A DNA stretch of 42,580 nucleotides from Methanomassiliicoccales archaeon (GTDB taxonomy: Archaea > Thermoplasmatota > Thermoplasmata > RBG-16-68-12 > SOIM01): positions 1 through 42,580 of the forward strand of contig JAUVHO010000014.1 in assembly GCA_030593295.1 (NCBI GenBank), given 5' to 3'. Made by a program: the position numbers and the translations under genes. Of the stretch, positions 16,537 to 27,600 are shown piece by piece (position 1 is the stretch's first letter; each line of letters begins with the position of its first letter). The notes below the pieces were generated by a model. The model was not told where the DNA came from and made no database searches. It saw only the letters and a program-made list of their open reading frames with translations.

Positions 16537-18728
16537 GCTACCTCAACTCCTGCTCTGCCTAATTTGCCTGCGATATCCACATACTTCTCCAATCTCTTCT
16601 TTTCGGTTCCGCGGACCTTGTCCAGTGCCTTCTGGAAGTACTTGTCTGATATCTTCCTCTTCGCTATCCTCTCTTCGCTGAGGTCGCCCCCTTCCAGAAC
16701 GAAGTCTCTAATCGACAGCATGGTGGCCTCATTGCTGACACTCGCTATGTCGGCACCAGTGAAGCCTTCTGAGTCTCTGGCGAGAGCATCCAGGTCCACA
16801 TCCTCCGCTATAGGCTTGTCCCTTGTGTGGATTTCGAATATCTTCTTTCTCGCTTCCAGGTCCGGTACGGGTATGTATACTAGTCGATCGAATCTCCCCG
16901 GTCTCAGCAGTGCTGGGTCGATGATGTCAATCCTATTCGTTGCAGCAATGACAGTCACGTTGTGAAGATCTTCCAGACCGTCCAGTTCTGTTAGTATCTG
17001 TGAGATGACCCTCTCAGTCACATGTGAGTCGGAGCTGCTTCCTCTGATGGGTGCAATGGCGTCCAGCTCGTCAAGGAAGATGACGCATGGGCTTGCCTGC
17101 TTTGCCTTCCTGAACGTCTCTCTGACCGCTTTCTCGCTCTCTCCGACCCACTTTGAGAGGAACTCAGGGCCCTTCACACTGATGAAGTTGGACTCCGCCT
17201 CCGTCGCCACCGCCTTTGCGAGGAGCGTCTTTCCGGTTCCCGGCGGACCGTACAGCAGCACCCCTTTTGGCGGTTTTGCGTTCATGTGATCGAACAGCTT
17301 CCCATATTTCAGGGGCCACTCGACTGTCTCCCTAAGCTCTTGTTTGGCATCTTCCAGTCCTCCTACATCTGTCCACTGGACATCCGGCGATTCGATGAGG
17401 ACCTCCCTCAAGGCAGATGGTTCCATCTCTCTAAAAGCGTCATTGAAATCATCAACTGTGACGATTATCTTGTTCAGTATTTCAACCGGAATGCTCTCGA
17501 CTTCCAGATCGATCTCGGGCAGTATCCTTCGAAGTGCCCTGATCGCAGCTTCCTTGGCGAGGGCCTCCAGGTCCGCACCCGCGTAACCATGGGTCACGTT
17601 GGCGAACTTTTTCAGGTCTACGTCCTCGGCCAGGGGCATTCCTCTGGTGTGAATCAGTAGAATCTCATGCCGTCCCTTCTTGTCAGGGATACCGATCTCG
17701 ATCTCCCTGTCGAACCTTCCCGGTCTTCTGAGCGCCGGGTCAAGTGAATCAGGGCGGTTGGTGGCTCCGATCACGACGACCTTTCCTCGGGCTTTCAAAC
17801 CATCCATCAATGCCAGAAGCTGGGCCACGACCCTTCTCTCCACCTCTCCGGTGACCTCATCTCTCTTTGGTGCAATGGAATCTATCTCGTCGATGAATAT
17901 GATGCTGGGGGCGTTTTCCTCTGCTGTGTTGAATATCTCCCTGAGGTTCTCTTCGCTCTGTCCGTAGTACTTGGACATGATCTCCGGTCCTGACAATGAA
18001 TGGAAGTTTGCTTGGGTCTCACTCGCGACGGCCTTTGCGAGAAGGGTCTTGCCCGTTCCCGGCGGACCGTGCAGCAGCAGTCCCTTGGGCGCTTCCACGC
18101 CAAGCTTGTCAAACAGTTCAGGATGTCTCAGGGGCAGTTCGATCATCTCCCTGACCTTCTTCACCTCGTCTCCGAGACCTCCTAGGTCCTCGTAGCTGAC
18201 CTTAGGGAGTGACACAGCCTCTTGTTTCACTGGCTTATCGCTTATGGTGACCCGTGTGGTTCTCTGGATTATGATCGCATCCGATGATGGAGAGAACGAA
18301 ATCACCACGAGGTCAATCTTCCTCCCCATCACATTCAGCTCTACGATGTCTCCCCTGGAGATCGCTCTTCCTTCCAGGATCTGGGATATGTACTGCTCTC
18401 CACCCACTATCCTCAAGGGCTCGGTCAAAGCCAGCTTGACCTTCTCCGCCATCTTCGCCCTTGTCTTCCTGATTCCCACCTTCTCGTCAATTCCTACGTC
18501 AGCGTTCTTTCGGATCGATCCATCAATCCTGATGATGCCCCTGTTCTCATCCTCTGGGTAACCGGGCCAGCAGATCGCGACGGTCTTCTTCTTGCCTTCG
18601 ACTAGGATGACGTCGCCTGTTGTGAGGCCGAGGATGTTCACCACCGCTGGGTCGATCCTAGCTATTCCTCTGCCGACGTCCTTAGGCTTTGCCTCTGCAA
18701 CTCTTAGAATCTTATCGTCTTCATTCAT
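16533..18728 (-). CDS. cdc48: Cdc48/VAT-type AAA ATPase
   Basis: A 731-residue unfoldase that feeds substrates to the proteasome and remodels complexes. An N-terminal double-psi barrel domain (residues 1-190, [19 protein letters not shown]) is followed by two AAA modules. Walker A GPPGTGKT lies at 221-228 and 494-501; Walker B motifs are [10 protein letters not shown] and [10 protein letters not shown]; arginine fingers lie in RRPGRFDRE and LRPGRFDRL. The length equals that of Thermoplasma VAT (about 745). The promoter has a TATA box with a palindromic operator at the expected start site, so heat-shock-type repression is likely. It is the first gene of a unit with hsp20. Confidence 0.97.
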   Translation of the reverse strand: MNEDDKILRVAEAKPKDVGRGIARIDPAVVNILGLTTGDVILVEGKKKTVAICWPGYPEDENRGIIRIDGSIRKNADVGIDEKVGIRKTRAKMAEKVKLALTEPLRIVGGEQYISQILEGRAISRGDIVELNVMGRKIDLVVISFSPSSDAIIIQRTTRVTISDKPVKQEAVSLPKVSYEDLGGLGDEVKKVREMIELPLRHPELFDKLGVEAPKGLLLHGPPGTGKTLLAKAVASETQANFHSLSGPEIMSKYYGQSEENLREIFNTAEENAPSIIFIDEIDSIAPKRDEVTGEVERRVVAQLLALMDGLKARGKVVVIGATNRPDSLDPALRRPGRFDREIEIGIPDKKGRHEILLIHTRGMPLAEDVDLKKFANVTHGYAGADLEALAKEAAIRALRRILPEIDLEVESIPVEILNKIIVTVDDFNDAFREMEPSALREVLIESPDVQWTDVGGLEDAKQELRETVEWPLKYGKLFDHMNAKPPKGVLLYGPPGTGKTLLAKAVATEAESNFISVKGPEFLSKWVGESEKAVRETFRKAKQASPCVIFLDELDAIAPIRGSSSDSHVTERVISQILTELDGLEDLHNVTVIAATNRIDIIDPALLRPGRFDRLVYIPVPDLEARKKIFEIHTRDKPIAEDVDLDALARDSEGFTGADIASVSNEATMLSIRDFVLEGGDLSEERIAKRKISDKYFQKALDKVRGTEKKRLEKYVDIAGKLGRAGVEVA

Positions 18729-18749
18729 GCTACTTCCCCGCTTAACTTA

Positions 18750-18764
18750 TTAACCTTAGGTTAA
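18750..18764. promoter_or_regulatory. Palindromic operator TTAACC-TTA-GGTTAA at the cdc48 promoter
   Basis: The 15-base dyad covers the predicted transcription start, about 25 bases from the TATA box at 18775-18784. It matches a second copy at 19703-19717 before the HTH regulator, including flanking bases (AGTTG before it and TAATAAG over its end on the minus strand). The form TTAAC-N5-GTTAA is close to the Archaeoglobus HSR1 heat-shock site, CTAAC-N5-GTTAG, recalled from the literature. Confidence 0.75.
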
Positions 18765-18774
18765 CAACTATAAG

Positions 18775-18784
18775 TTATTATATA
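18775..18784 (-). promoter_or_regulatory. TATA box of cdc48-hsp20
   Basis: TATATAATAA on the minus strand, between the end of rpoK and cdc48. Transcription would start near 18752-18756, inside the operator. Confidence 0.65.
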
Positions 18785-18812
18785 CTGCCCCCCACTATTT
18801 AAACATTCCGAC

Positions 18813-18986
18813 TTAGGACTTCCTTCTGACAGTTATCGGGATCACGTCCTTGTCATACTCCATCATCGCGACTGTTATTGCATCTGTCAGGTCCTTGGGA
18901 ATCTTTATTAGAATGGGTGCTCCCAGCGAAATCTGCAAAGCTCTGGCCCCGATTATCCTTGCCTTCTCAAAACGTGTGTAAATCAT
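18813..18986 (-). CDS. rpoK: DNA-directed RNA polymerase subunit K (RpoK/Rpb6)
   Basis: A 57-residue protein. The diagnostic blocks [22 protein letters not shown] (residues 3-24) and IPITVRRK (49-56) match archaeal RpoK, the counterpart of Rpb6 and bacterial omega, which clamps the largest subunit. The start ATG overlaps the stop of the HTH regulator (ATGA) and has a strong GGGAGGAGC ribosome site, so it is translated with the regulator. It usually sits near ribosomal protein or enolase genes in archaea; here it follows a stress regulator. Confidence 0.95.
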   Translation of the reverse strand: MIYTRFEKARIIGARALQISLGAPILIKIPKDLTDAITVAMMEYDKDVIPITVRRKS

Positions 18987-19660
18987 GCTCCTCCCTCAAT
19001 CACTATTTCGCTCTCTCCGAGCCTCCTCAGCATGTCCTTGACGACCTTCTCCCTCAGGTTGAGTTTCTCCGAGATCCTCGAAAGGCTTCTATCCGCCTCA
19101 CCCAGCATATAGTAGAGCAGCCGTCTCTCATCGTAATCCCGGTTCAACAGCTCGACTGCGGTATGTGCTTCCTTCATCGCCTCGTTCTTCAGCACCATCA
19201 ATTGAGCCCTTTTCGCCTCGAGGTCGCCTATCTCTTTATCGACCATATGCAGGAACTCAGATATCTCATTTAACCTTTTCTTGGGACTATCATTCGAAAG
19301 AAGTTCTTTCCACTTCTTCTCCAGCTTCTTGTACTCGCCCTTCAGATCTGTCCTCTTGCTCATGGGCTTCAACTCCACGTTGAAGAGGTTGGGAGAGTAG
19401 TCTATCATCAAGGAGAAATTGTAGCTGGCGACGTAGCATTTCCTTTCCGGTCCTCCCGCATCGCTCTTCTCCGGTTTGCACTTCACCAGATTGAATGATT
19501 CCAACACTTTCAGATGCTTCATGATTGCCTGCTGGCTCACCTTCAGTTCCTTTGAGAGCTGTAAGGGGTAGTGTCTCTCTCTTGAGATCTTCTGGAGGAT
19601 TCTCCTTCTGGTCGGGTTCTCAAGCACGGCCAGGATCTCGTCCAGAGAATGATCGGTCAT
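18983..19660 (-). CDS. ArsR-type winged-helix regulator, probable heat-shock repressor of cdc48-hsp20
   Basis: A 225-residue protein. Residues 1-80 are a winged helix ([45 protein letters not shown]), the middle is a coiled coil, and residues of about 175-225 look like a second helix-turn-helix ([25 protein letters not shown]). I chose the ATG at 19660, which has GAAAGGA upstream; longer starts (19690, 19726) approach or run through the operator. The palindrome in front of its own gene and of cdc48 suggests it represses both, comparable to Phr of Pyrococcus and HSR1 of Archaeoglobus. The target assignment is an inference from shared sites and position. Confidence 0.82.
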   Translation of the reverse strand: MTDHSLDEILAVLENPTRRRILQKISRERHYPLQLSKELKVSQQAIMKHLKVLESFNLVKCKPEKSDAGGPERKCYVASYNFSLMIDYSPNLFNVELKPMSKRTDLKGEYKKLEKKWKELLSNDSPKKRLNEISEFLHMVDKEIGDLEAKRAQLMVLKNEAMKEAHTAVELLNRDYDERRLLYYMLGEADRSLSRISEKLNLREKVVKDMLRRLGESEIVIEGGA

Positions 19661-19702
19661 TTCAACATTCCTTTCTTCGTTGATTCTCATAACACATCTT
19701 AT

Positions 19703-19717
19703 TAACCATAGGTTAAC
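19703..19717. promoter_or_regulatory. Palindromic operator TTAACC-ATA-GGTTAA before the HTH regulator
   Basis: The same dyad as at 18750-18764 with one different centre base and conserved flanks. It lies just downstream of the predicted start site (TATA-like ATTTAA at 19751-19756, start near 19728), a position that fits autorepression. Confidence 0.72.
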
Positions 19718-19725
19718 AACTTGCA

Positions 19726-19750
19726 TTAACTACATAACCTATTAACTACT
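19726..19750 (-). repeat. Two direct repeats of GTAGTTAAT (16-base period) in the regulator promoter
   Basis: On the minus strand GTAGTTAAT occurs at 19750-19742 and again at 19734-19726, between the TATA-like box and the palindrome. They may be extra half-sites for the same or another regulator. Confidence 0.5.
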
Positions 19751-19773
19751 TAAATCTGCCTAATATGTGGTTC

Positions 19774-20811
19774 CTATCCAGGGGGTTTCTTCTCATCCAA
19801 TCTCTTCTTCTCCACCCGGAGGATTATCTTGCTGGCTCCGCACTTCGGACATTTGTCGACGAACTCTGAGGAAACAAATGTCCCGCACTTCCTCTCACCT
19901 CTGCACATGATCTCGTAGAAGACATCCATATCGCCCACATCCTCATAGAACTCCACCATCCTTTCCGATGCGAAGACCGCCGTATCGTCGCTGAGGTGAC
20001 CTAGAGAGAAACCGTGGTCGATCCTGGAAACGATCTCGTGAGTTTGCGGGTCCATGAACACGGTCCCACCTTCAAGGATGACCAGGATCACTCCATTCGA
20101 GACAATGTGTTTAACATGATTGGGAAAGCTCTCTTTCCAAAGCGATTCACCTTTCGAATCCAAGGCATGGACCTCTCTTCCGGAAGCCAGATATATCCTC
20201 TCCCCAGCAGAGACAAGCGATGAGATTCCCTGGTCGAATCCCCTATTCCATTGGACCGTTCCTTCACCGTTCACCTCGATTATTGAATCTTCAGTAGCCA
20301 CAATGAAGTGGGATCCATGTCTGATAACGGCTTCCGCCTGGACGTCAAGCTGGACCTTTCCGAGCGGTTCCCAGTCTGAATCGAAAGCGTGCAGTTCATT
20401 CCCGGCAAGGAGATCGACCGTTTCTCCCGCGAGGACCTGCACCGGTTCGCTGTCCAGTGGTATCTCCTTCTTCTCATCCCCATCCGAGTTGAGGAATGTC
20501 AGGACATCCTTGCACGCCACCACGATTCCGCCGTCAGGAAGCGGGGCCAAGTCACGGAAGTCGCTCTTCAAACCCTGCCTCCACCGCATTTCTCCGTCCA
20601 GATCGAACGCTCTCAAGATCCTCCTGGAAGCCACAGCCACACCCCTTCGGCCAATAAGATAGCTCAGACCCAGAACGGTATCACCCACATCGCGCTTCCA
20701 TATGGCGGTGAAGTTCACAAAGGATGGATTGCGAGGGCGATTAAAAAGTCTTCGTTCCTCAATCTCGGAGCACCATTCTTCGATATTCTCAATCGTTAGA
20801 ATCAGAGCCAA
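19774..20811 (-). CDS. PQQ-like beta-propeller protein with C-terminal zinc ribbon
   Basis: A 345-residue protein without signal peptide or membrane segment, hence cytoplasmic. Residues of about 40-290 form seven or so short repeats of the WD/PQQ type (RAFDLDGEMRW, VHALDSKGESLWKESF, IIEVNGEGTVQWNR). Residues of about 305-335 contain CxxxxxxC...CPKC, a zinc ribbon. The start is a TTG at 20811, because no ATG occurs before residue 75 and the propeller begins earlier; a TTAAGTAGG box about 27 bases upstream fits a leaderless start. Function unknown; it may be a binding scaffold. Confidence 0.7.
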   Translation of the reverse strand: MALILTIENIEEWCSEIEERRLFNRPRNPSFVNFTAIWKRDVGDTVLGLSYLIGRRGVAVASRRILRAFDLDGEMRWRQGLKSDFRDLAPLPDGGIVVACKDVLTFLNSDGDEKKEIPLDSEPVQVLAGETVDLLAGNELHAFDSDWEPLGKVQLDVQAEAVIRHGSHFIVATEDSIIEVNGEGTVQWNRGFDQGISSLVSAGERIYLASGREVHALDSKGESLWKESFPNHVKHIVSNGVILVILEGGTVFMDPQTHEIVSRIDHGFSLGHLSDDTAVFASERMVEFYEDVGDMDVFYEIMCRGERKCGTFVSSEFVDKCPKCGASKIILRVEKKRLDEKKPPG

Positions 20812-20904
20812 TAATCTGCTCTTAACCTACTTAACCCCTCCAAGTCTATGATTTGCAGACTAGACTCCTAACTACGTCTAAGACCAATAGACCGAGAGCT
20901 TATC

Positions 20905-21606
20905 ATGGACGATGAAGAGTTCATCAGAGCAGCTAGAGTGCTTTCTAGCGATCACGGTTTGCGAATCCTGAGAGTCCTCTCCGATTACCAGTGGAAGATA
21001 GCTAGCGAGGTCTCATCTCATCTTGAGATTCATACAAGCACCGCTTCTAAGTATCTGGTGTTGCTTCACGGCAGGGGGCTTCTTGATCGAAGACCTCGGA
21101 AAACAGGTCGGCGCTCCACATTCGAATATCATCTGAATAGGCCCACGGTTATGCTGGAGTTGGACCTTTCGACTGGTCGCGAGGTCAGGCCCATTGAGTG
21201 CTGGGATGCCTGCCTCACCCTGTTCCATAGATTTGTTGATGCAGCCCACGAGCTCCGGATTCCAGATTTTGACAAAGGGATTGAGAAGCTCATTAAGAAA
21301 ACAGAAGAAGAAACCGGTCTTGGTGACCTGTGTCTGTTCGATCCAAAGCGAGATATCACCGTAGCCAAGCGTCTTGCCAGATTGAAACTGGAGAGAGGGC
21401 AGCTCGACAATGGGGTCTCCGGAGTCAAGGACACTTCTCAGATAATCTTCGGCCTGGTGAAGTCACTGTGCATCGAGAGGATTGGCGGAGCACCGACCAA
21501 GAAACTCTTCAAATCGGTTCTGGAAGAAGTTGAATGGGAAGACGACAGGATCGTCATAGAATTGGGACTGACAAGCACTTTCAAGAGAGGATTCAGCAAT
21601 GCCTGA
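20905..21606 (+). CDS. ArsR-type winged-helix transcriptional regulator
   Basis: A 233-residue protein. Residues 8-75 form a winged helix (LSSDHGLRILRVLSDYQWKIASEVSSHLEIHTSTASKYLVLL) with a basic wing RRPRKTGRRSTFEYH. The C-terminal 150 residues are helical and unassigned; they may sense a signal or dimerise. The stop overlaps the start of the giant 2346-residue gene by 8 bases, so the regulator and the giant protein are made together and may be functionally linked. I see no clear operator in the 93-base upstream gap, which also serves the opposite gene. Confidence 0.82.
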   Translation: MDDEEFIRAARVLSSDHGLRILRVLSDYQWKIASEVSSHLEIHTSTASKYLVLLHGRGLLDRRPRKTGRRSTFEYHLNRPTVMLELDLSTGREVRPIECWDACLTLFHRFVDAAHELRIPDFDKGIEKLIKKTEEETGLGDLCLFDPKRDITVAKRLARLKLERGQLDNGVSGVKDTSQIIFGLVKSLCIERIGGAPTKKLFKSVLEEVEWEDDRIVIELGLTSTFKRGFSNA

Positions 21607-24600
21607 AGAGAGGGTTAGGACACCAACGGGAGTAGTCGGACTCGACGAGTCACTCCAGGGTGGATATCCCACTGGCAAAGTCCTGTTGGAAGGTCCGTCT
21701 TCCAACGAGAGAAACGTTTTGGCACTGAGTTTTGCGGCCGATGGCCTCAAGAATGGAGAATACGTGATGGTGGTCACATCCACCATATCTCCAACCAAGG
21801 TGAGAACGGTCCTCAGGAAACTGGATGTGGATGTCAAGGAGTATGAACGCGAAGGTAAGCTGGTCATCGTCGATTGGTATTCTCACAACAGCTCCAGTGT
21901 TCCCGAGATTGAGGAGATTGGAGCGGTCATCAAGTGTCCAGGAGACACTCTGAACCTGAACGAAGCATTCCACAAGGCATATGCCAAGTTCCCGGCCGGT
22001 AGCAAGCACAGGGCTGTGGTGGACGGTATCTCCAGTATCGTCGGACAGCAGGGTCTGGATACCGCGTTGTTACTTGCGAATTCTCTGAAAACAACCTTTG
22101 GAGATGATCGGTCAACCGTTCTGTTCGTTGTCGACAGCGAGATGCACGATAGCGCAACCATGTCAACACTGGAACAAGGATTTGACGGTCGAATGGAGCT
22201 GAAGAGGATAAAGGGTGAAGGCTCGGTGATTGGCGAGATCTCCATTCACTCAATGAGGGAGACCGAGATCTCTGGCGAGAATCTGATCCTCGAGAAGGCC
22301 GATGATGAATCGCTTCGAATCGAAGGATCTGGGGTGCAGGCCAGAGAGGTTCCGGCTGAAAAGGAAATGGCAGACCTCGTGGACTCCCTCAAAGAGGATT
22401 CCCGTAATGAGACCACCTGGTTCGGACTCGGTGTCCACTATACTTCAGAGAACAACTACGACAAGGCCCAGGAGTGTTTCGATGCTGCTCTAAAGATCCG
22501 ACCCGGCTATGTGGCAGCCTGGATATCAAAGGCGAATCTCTATATTGAACAAGGTAACAACGATGAAGCGCTCCGCTGCTATCAACATGCACTCAATCCA
22601 GGGCCCGACAAGGAAGGGGAGGACGAAGGTCCAGATGATTCTGGCGAATCACAGGAGGATTCCGAAGAGAGAGTGTGCCCAGAATGCGGTACACCAGTTG
22701 CGGTTACAGATCCTTTCTGCCTTAGCTGCGGAATGGACATCCCCAAGAAAGCCCCAAAGAAGAAAGCCCAGTCGGTAGAAGAGGCACTCGAAGCCTGTGA
22801 AAGGAGGATCCGAGAGAATCCCGAAGGAGCGGATGCCTGGTTCGTTAAGGGTCTCTGCCTGGCAAGATTGGAGCGTTACGAAGACGCCATCGTCGCCCTC
22901 AATGAAGCTACAAGGCTGAACTTCGAGTATCCCGGCTTGTGGATCGTCAAGGGAAAGGTATACTCCAAGCTCGGTGATGAGAAGAAGGCCTCGCTCAGCA
23001 TACAACGGGGAATCGAGTTCGCTAGAAAGGACGTGGACAGTGTTGGACCGACCTTCGAGTGCTCCATCTGTGGAGAAGATGTTAACGTCAAGGCGGATCA
23101 ATGTTCAAACTGCGGAGCCAGGTTCAAACCGTTGGTGGAAGAGGCCGAACCAGACAAGGCTGAGCCACCAGGTTTGGGGAGCGAACTCGAAAGCATCCTC
23201 AAGAGATGGGAGACGGAGCTGACCGAGCTCGTGGCTCCGTCGGAGAAGGCTCCGCCGAAAGCTCCCAAGCCAGATGTTGGAGCCGTCAAGAAGAGAGCGG
23301 TTCGGGGTACGAAGGGACTCACGAATGGCCTGGCCATGGAGAAACGTGATGCCAAGGTCGCGAGGAGAGCAGGTCTCACGAACGGCGTCAAAGGAAGGAC
23401 CAACGGCCTAACCAACGGCGTTCGGGGAAGGACTAATGGCCTTACAAACGGCCTCAAAGGAAGAACCAACGGCCTGACCAACGGCGTTCGAGGCAGGACT
23501 AATGGCCTTACAAACGGCCTCAAAGGAAGAACCAACGGCCTCACAAATGGACTGACAAATGGAGTGCGAGGCCGCACAAATGGATTGACCAATGGCGTTC
23601 GAGGAAGAACCAACGGACTCACAAATGGACTGACAAATGGAGTGCGAGGCCGCACAAATGGATTGACCAACGGCCTGACCAACGGCCTCAGGCAAGAGCC
23701 CGAGGACTTGGCCCCGGGTCAAGTGAATGGTCTTGGAAGAGCAACTGGAGTGACGAACGGCCTCGCCCAAGACATCGATGGTCTCAAGGTATCGTTGGCC
23801 GACGGGCTTACCAACGGGAACGGCCTCACGAACGGGATGGGAGTTAGTAGGTTCAGCAGAGAGAACCAACTGGCTAAATGGAAGCTGTATCTCGTACCCC
23901 TCTTCGCATTGGCACTTCTCGTTGCACCAGCATTCTATGCTCCCGTACCACCCGGTCCAGATCGTGTGAGCATTGACGGTGACTTCTCAGATTGGGAGGG
24001 AATACCCATCATTGATATGGACCCCTCGGGTCTGGATCCGAACGTTGACATTGTGGCCGCTTCGGTCGAGATGACCGAAGGCTCGGTGTTCCTTTACCTC
24101 GAGGTCCTTGGTAACATGTTGGGAGGGAACCTCGTTTCGGAGACCGGGGATGCAGTTCACATCCTCATCGACTCCGATCGGGACTACGCTACAGGATATC
24201 AAATGAGGGGGTTGGGCGTGGATCATTATGTCGAGATCACCGGTGTGGGCGGGGAGATACGATCATCCAGTCTGCAGGAGTTTCTGGTATACGAAGATCA
24301 GAACAACTGGAACGGTTGGACGAACCCGAGAAAGGTCCAATCTGCTGCAAGCGCCAGCGAACTGGAGGTCCGGATCAACAGAGAGGACTTGCATGGCGGC
24401 CTGGAAAGCCCTCTGATACTCTTCCACGCCTTGTCTTCCATGGGGGACCGGGATTACGCTGACTATATTCTGAGCGAGTCCACTGGGATCCTGTCGGTTC
24501 TGCAGCGGAGTGCGATGGTATCCGACACCGTTCAAGGCTTGGACCAGAGTCTGTTGAACATCGAGCTTTCCGCAACCAATGGGCAGGTTACCCTATCTTC

Positions 24601-27600
24601 CATTGACGTCGAGGTCAAAGGGTCCGTCCAGAGCAGCGAGATCAGTTCTCTCAAGCTGATGGATTCCCAGAACCAGTTGCTTGACCAGGTGATCTTCTTT
24701 GCGAACCCGGTCACTTTCGAGTTCGATCCGCTGGTGATCGAAGAGGGCAGTTCCCTGAGTCTGGTCGTCAGAGCCGACATCGCCGGCGGAGGTGGAAAGA
24801 CCATTGGGGCGGAGATACCATCTTCCTCTTCATTCGGTATAGAAGATGCCGCGGCCACCCTGAGCTACGCCTCCTCACTGCATGACCTAGCCTACGTGAG
24901 CAGCGTTCCCCAACAGGTCACCATTGACGGAGGCTTCGTTGATTGGGCCAATTGCATGAATCTGGATGAGACCGGTGAAGCATCGACCCAAGGTGATTCA
25001 AATATCGATATCGAATGCTTCGACAACTCGGTGGGCCAGGGGCGCCTCTTCACCTACTTCGATGTTACTGGCAAGATACTCGCAGGCACAGACATCCCAA
25101 GACGATCGCCCACGATCCGACAGCTGGTTCCATCCATGCGGGATAGTGACAGGGATACCGTCCCCGATCAATATGACACCTACCCGAATGACTTCGACAA
25201 TGACGGGACGCCCGACCTGCAGCAATTGAACGACTTGGATGGTGACGGATCTGGCGATTATCCGTTCGGAACGGACCACTGGCTGAACATCACCATTCCA
25301 TCTGATTTCCCTGTCCCCTACGCGGATAGAAATGTCTCCAGATACATCGGCCCGATTCAGAAACCTGAGCTCATCGGTGAAGATGTGGCGAGGATATACA
25401 TCGATGCGGATAATTCTACATCCACCGGGTATTATGTGCAGGACATAGGTTCTGACTTCATGATAGAGATAAGGGGCATTGATGGGAACTTGAGAGATGC
25501 TGCACTGATGGAGTTCAGTGGTGGATTCCCAGGTGAGTGGAAGTGGAATGCCATCGGCTCCGATATTGACGTTGCCTTTGATTCTAGAAGGTTGGAGACT
25601 TCTGTAGATGTGTCCTCTCTTCAGCTTCAACCGGATTATGTGCTCACATTCGAGACAAGTGACTGGAAGGGAGGTATGGACAATACCGATGTATCTGTCA
25701 GTCGCGGTCAAGGTAGCACTAGAACACGGCATTTCGCCGATGCGAACGGAGGATACGGGCTTGTGGCTCCAGATGGAGGGACGATAGATATCACGATAGA
25801 CGGGACCATCGACGAGGCCAGCGAAGCCGACTGGACAACATCATCCAATACGGACACTTACGGCTCGTACATCAAGATATACGTCGTCTATAACGCTACA
25901 GACCTATTCGTGGCCGTCGAGGTGTTGCCTCAGATCACCAGTAATGGAAATGCCAGTGACTATGCCGAGGTTGCCTTTGACACGGATCATGACGGCGGGG
26001 CAAAGGCCCAAATAGATGATTACAAATTCAAAACAGAAGATACCACCGGTACACCAGTTTTAAATGACTATCAAGGGGACGGAACAGGTTGGGATGGCAC
26101 ATTCAGCTCGAGTTCCTGGACCGGCAGTGCAAACGACTCGGACACCTACGTCACGTATGAGTGGAGGATACCATTTGAGTACGCATTCGGAACGTCGAAT
26201 CCATCCGATGGTGATGTCGCGGGAATGGCCGTAAGTGTCTACAATGCCACTGGTGATACATACTACGACTGGCCAGATGATACTGGATCTGGTGAAGGTA
26301 GTCGCCCGAATTCTCCCAATGAATTTGGGGATCTGTTCTACAAAAGGCCCAGATTCGTCATAAACGAGGTGTCGCCCCTCACATCGCCTGAATACGTTGA
26401 GCTGTACAATGATGGAGACTCCATCGACATAAACGGGATTGTCCTCTCGGACCAGGATGGATTCACTTGGACGAGGTCATCGTCTCTCGTGATCCCGAAT
26501 GATGTCCATCTCGTTCTAATGGGGACCACTGGAACAGATGATACCGACTTCTCTGATGGCAACGGCACACTGTATATCGGGACAACTGAGTTCACTGACG
26601 CTGGCGACGATGTCCTGCTGAAGTACGGCGGCAACGACATGGGATTCGACTGTATGCAATACGGCAGCGGAGGTGACATCCAAAGCTGCCCATCTGACGC
26701 AGCATCTAACAACTCTTGGACCGGAACGCTTACGGCACCGAGTGGTACTGATTCTGCTGGCAGGGACAAGTCAAGCACTGACACGGACAGTGCGAGTGAT
26801 TGGGACAATACTGGAGGTCCGGATGTCAGTCAACGGACCAGGGGTTATGTGAACTATCTGGATTCATTGGTGGTGTCCGGTCAAGACAAGGCCTCTGCAA
26901 ACGTCTACCAAGGCCAGACCCTCGCTGTGATGTTGAAATTGTCACTGTCCTCTTACGCTTGGATCGAAGTCACCGCACTCGACGTGAATCGGACGGGGAC
27001 ATCCACAACTGAATCTGACATCTCTGAGGCAACTCTTTGGAAAGATGAGGATGACGATGGAGAGTTCGATTCCGGAACCGATACTTACCTGGCGGCTGGA
27101 AGCTATGCCGATGGATATTACTCCTTCTCAGGATTCTCCTTCTTCGTCAGCAAGAACAATCCTCAATCCCTCTTCGTAGCCTACAACATATCTGCATCTG
27201 CCAATACTGGGGTGACCGTTGGGGCCAGGATTGACGGTTCAGACAACCTGACGGTCTCCGACCCCTACACAGTGGCATCTTTCTCTGCTATTATGTCCAC
27301 CAACTCAACCATTATGGGCAACGAACTCCTGGTATACGGCGGAGATATCACTCCCAGCGTCGCATTCCGATCAGAGGACGACATTGAGATGCTCAATCTC
27401 ACTCAGTCAGCACAATACGGTTCCCTGACCGTGACCCAGATAGACATTACCCTCACCGGCACTGGCTCGGATTCCGACATTGACGAGGCCGTTCTCTACG
27501 ACGACGTTAATGATGATGGCGACTACGATTCTGGGACAGACACTCCTCTACGTGCCGGTACCTACTCGAGCGGCGTATACAGTTTCTCCGCCCTTTCGAT

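Noticed and set aside
19661-19726. A longer N-terminus for the HTH regulator starting at 19726 or 19690
   Set aside because: The 19726 start would place the conserved operator inside the coding sequence and lies almost at the predicted transcription start; the 19690 start has no ribosome site. The ATG at 19660 has one.
23098-23682. A 194-codon antisense frame of VRPLVLPRTPFV-type repeats
   Set aside because: It exists only because the TNGL-coding repeat has no stops on the complementary strand; there is no start site or promoter.
23372-23700. A CRISPR array
   Set aside because: The repeats are adjacent, in frame and part of a coding sequence, with no unique spacers and no cas genes nearby.
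24998-25732. A 244-codon antisense frame inside the giant gene
   Set aside because: No family motifs; the sense frame has clear calcium-binding and CBM9-like motifs throughout.
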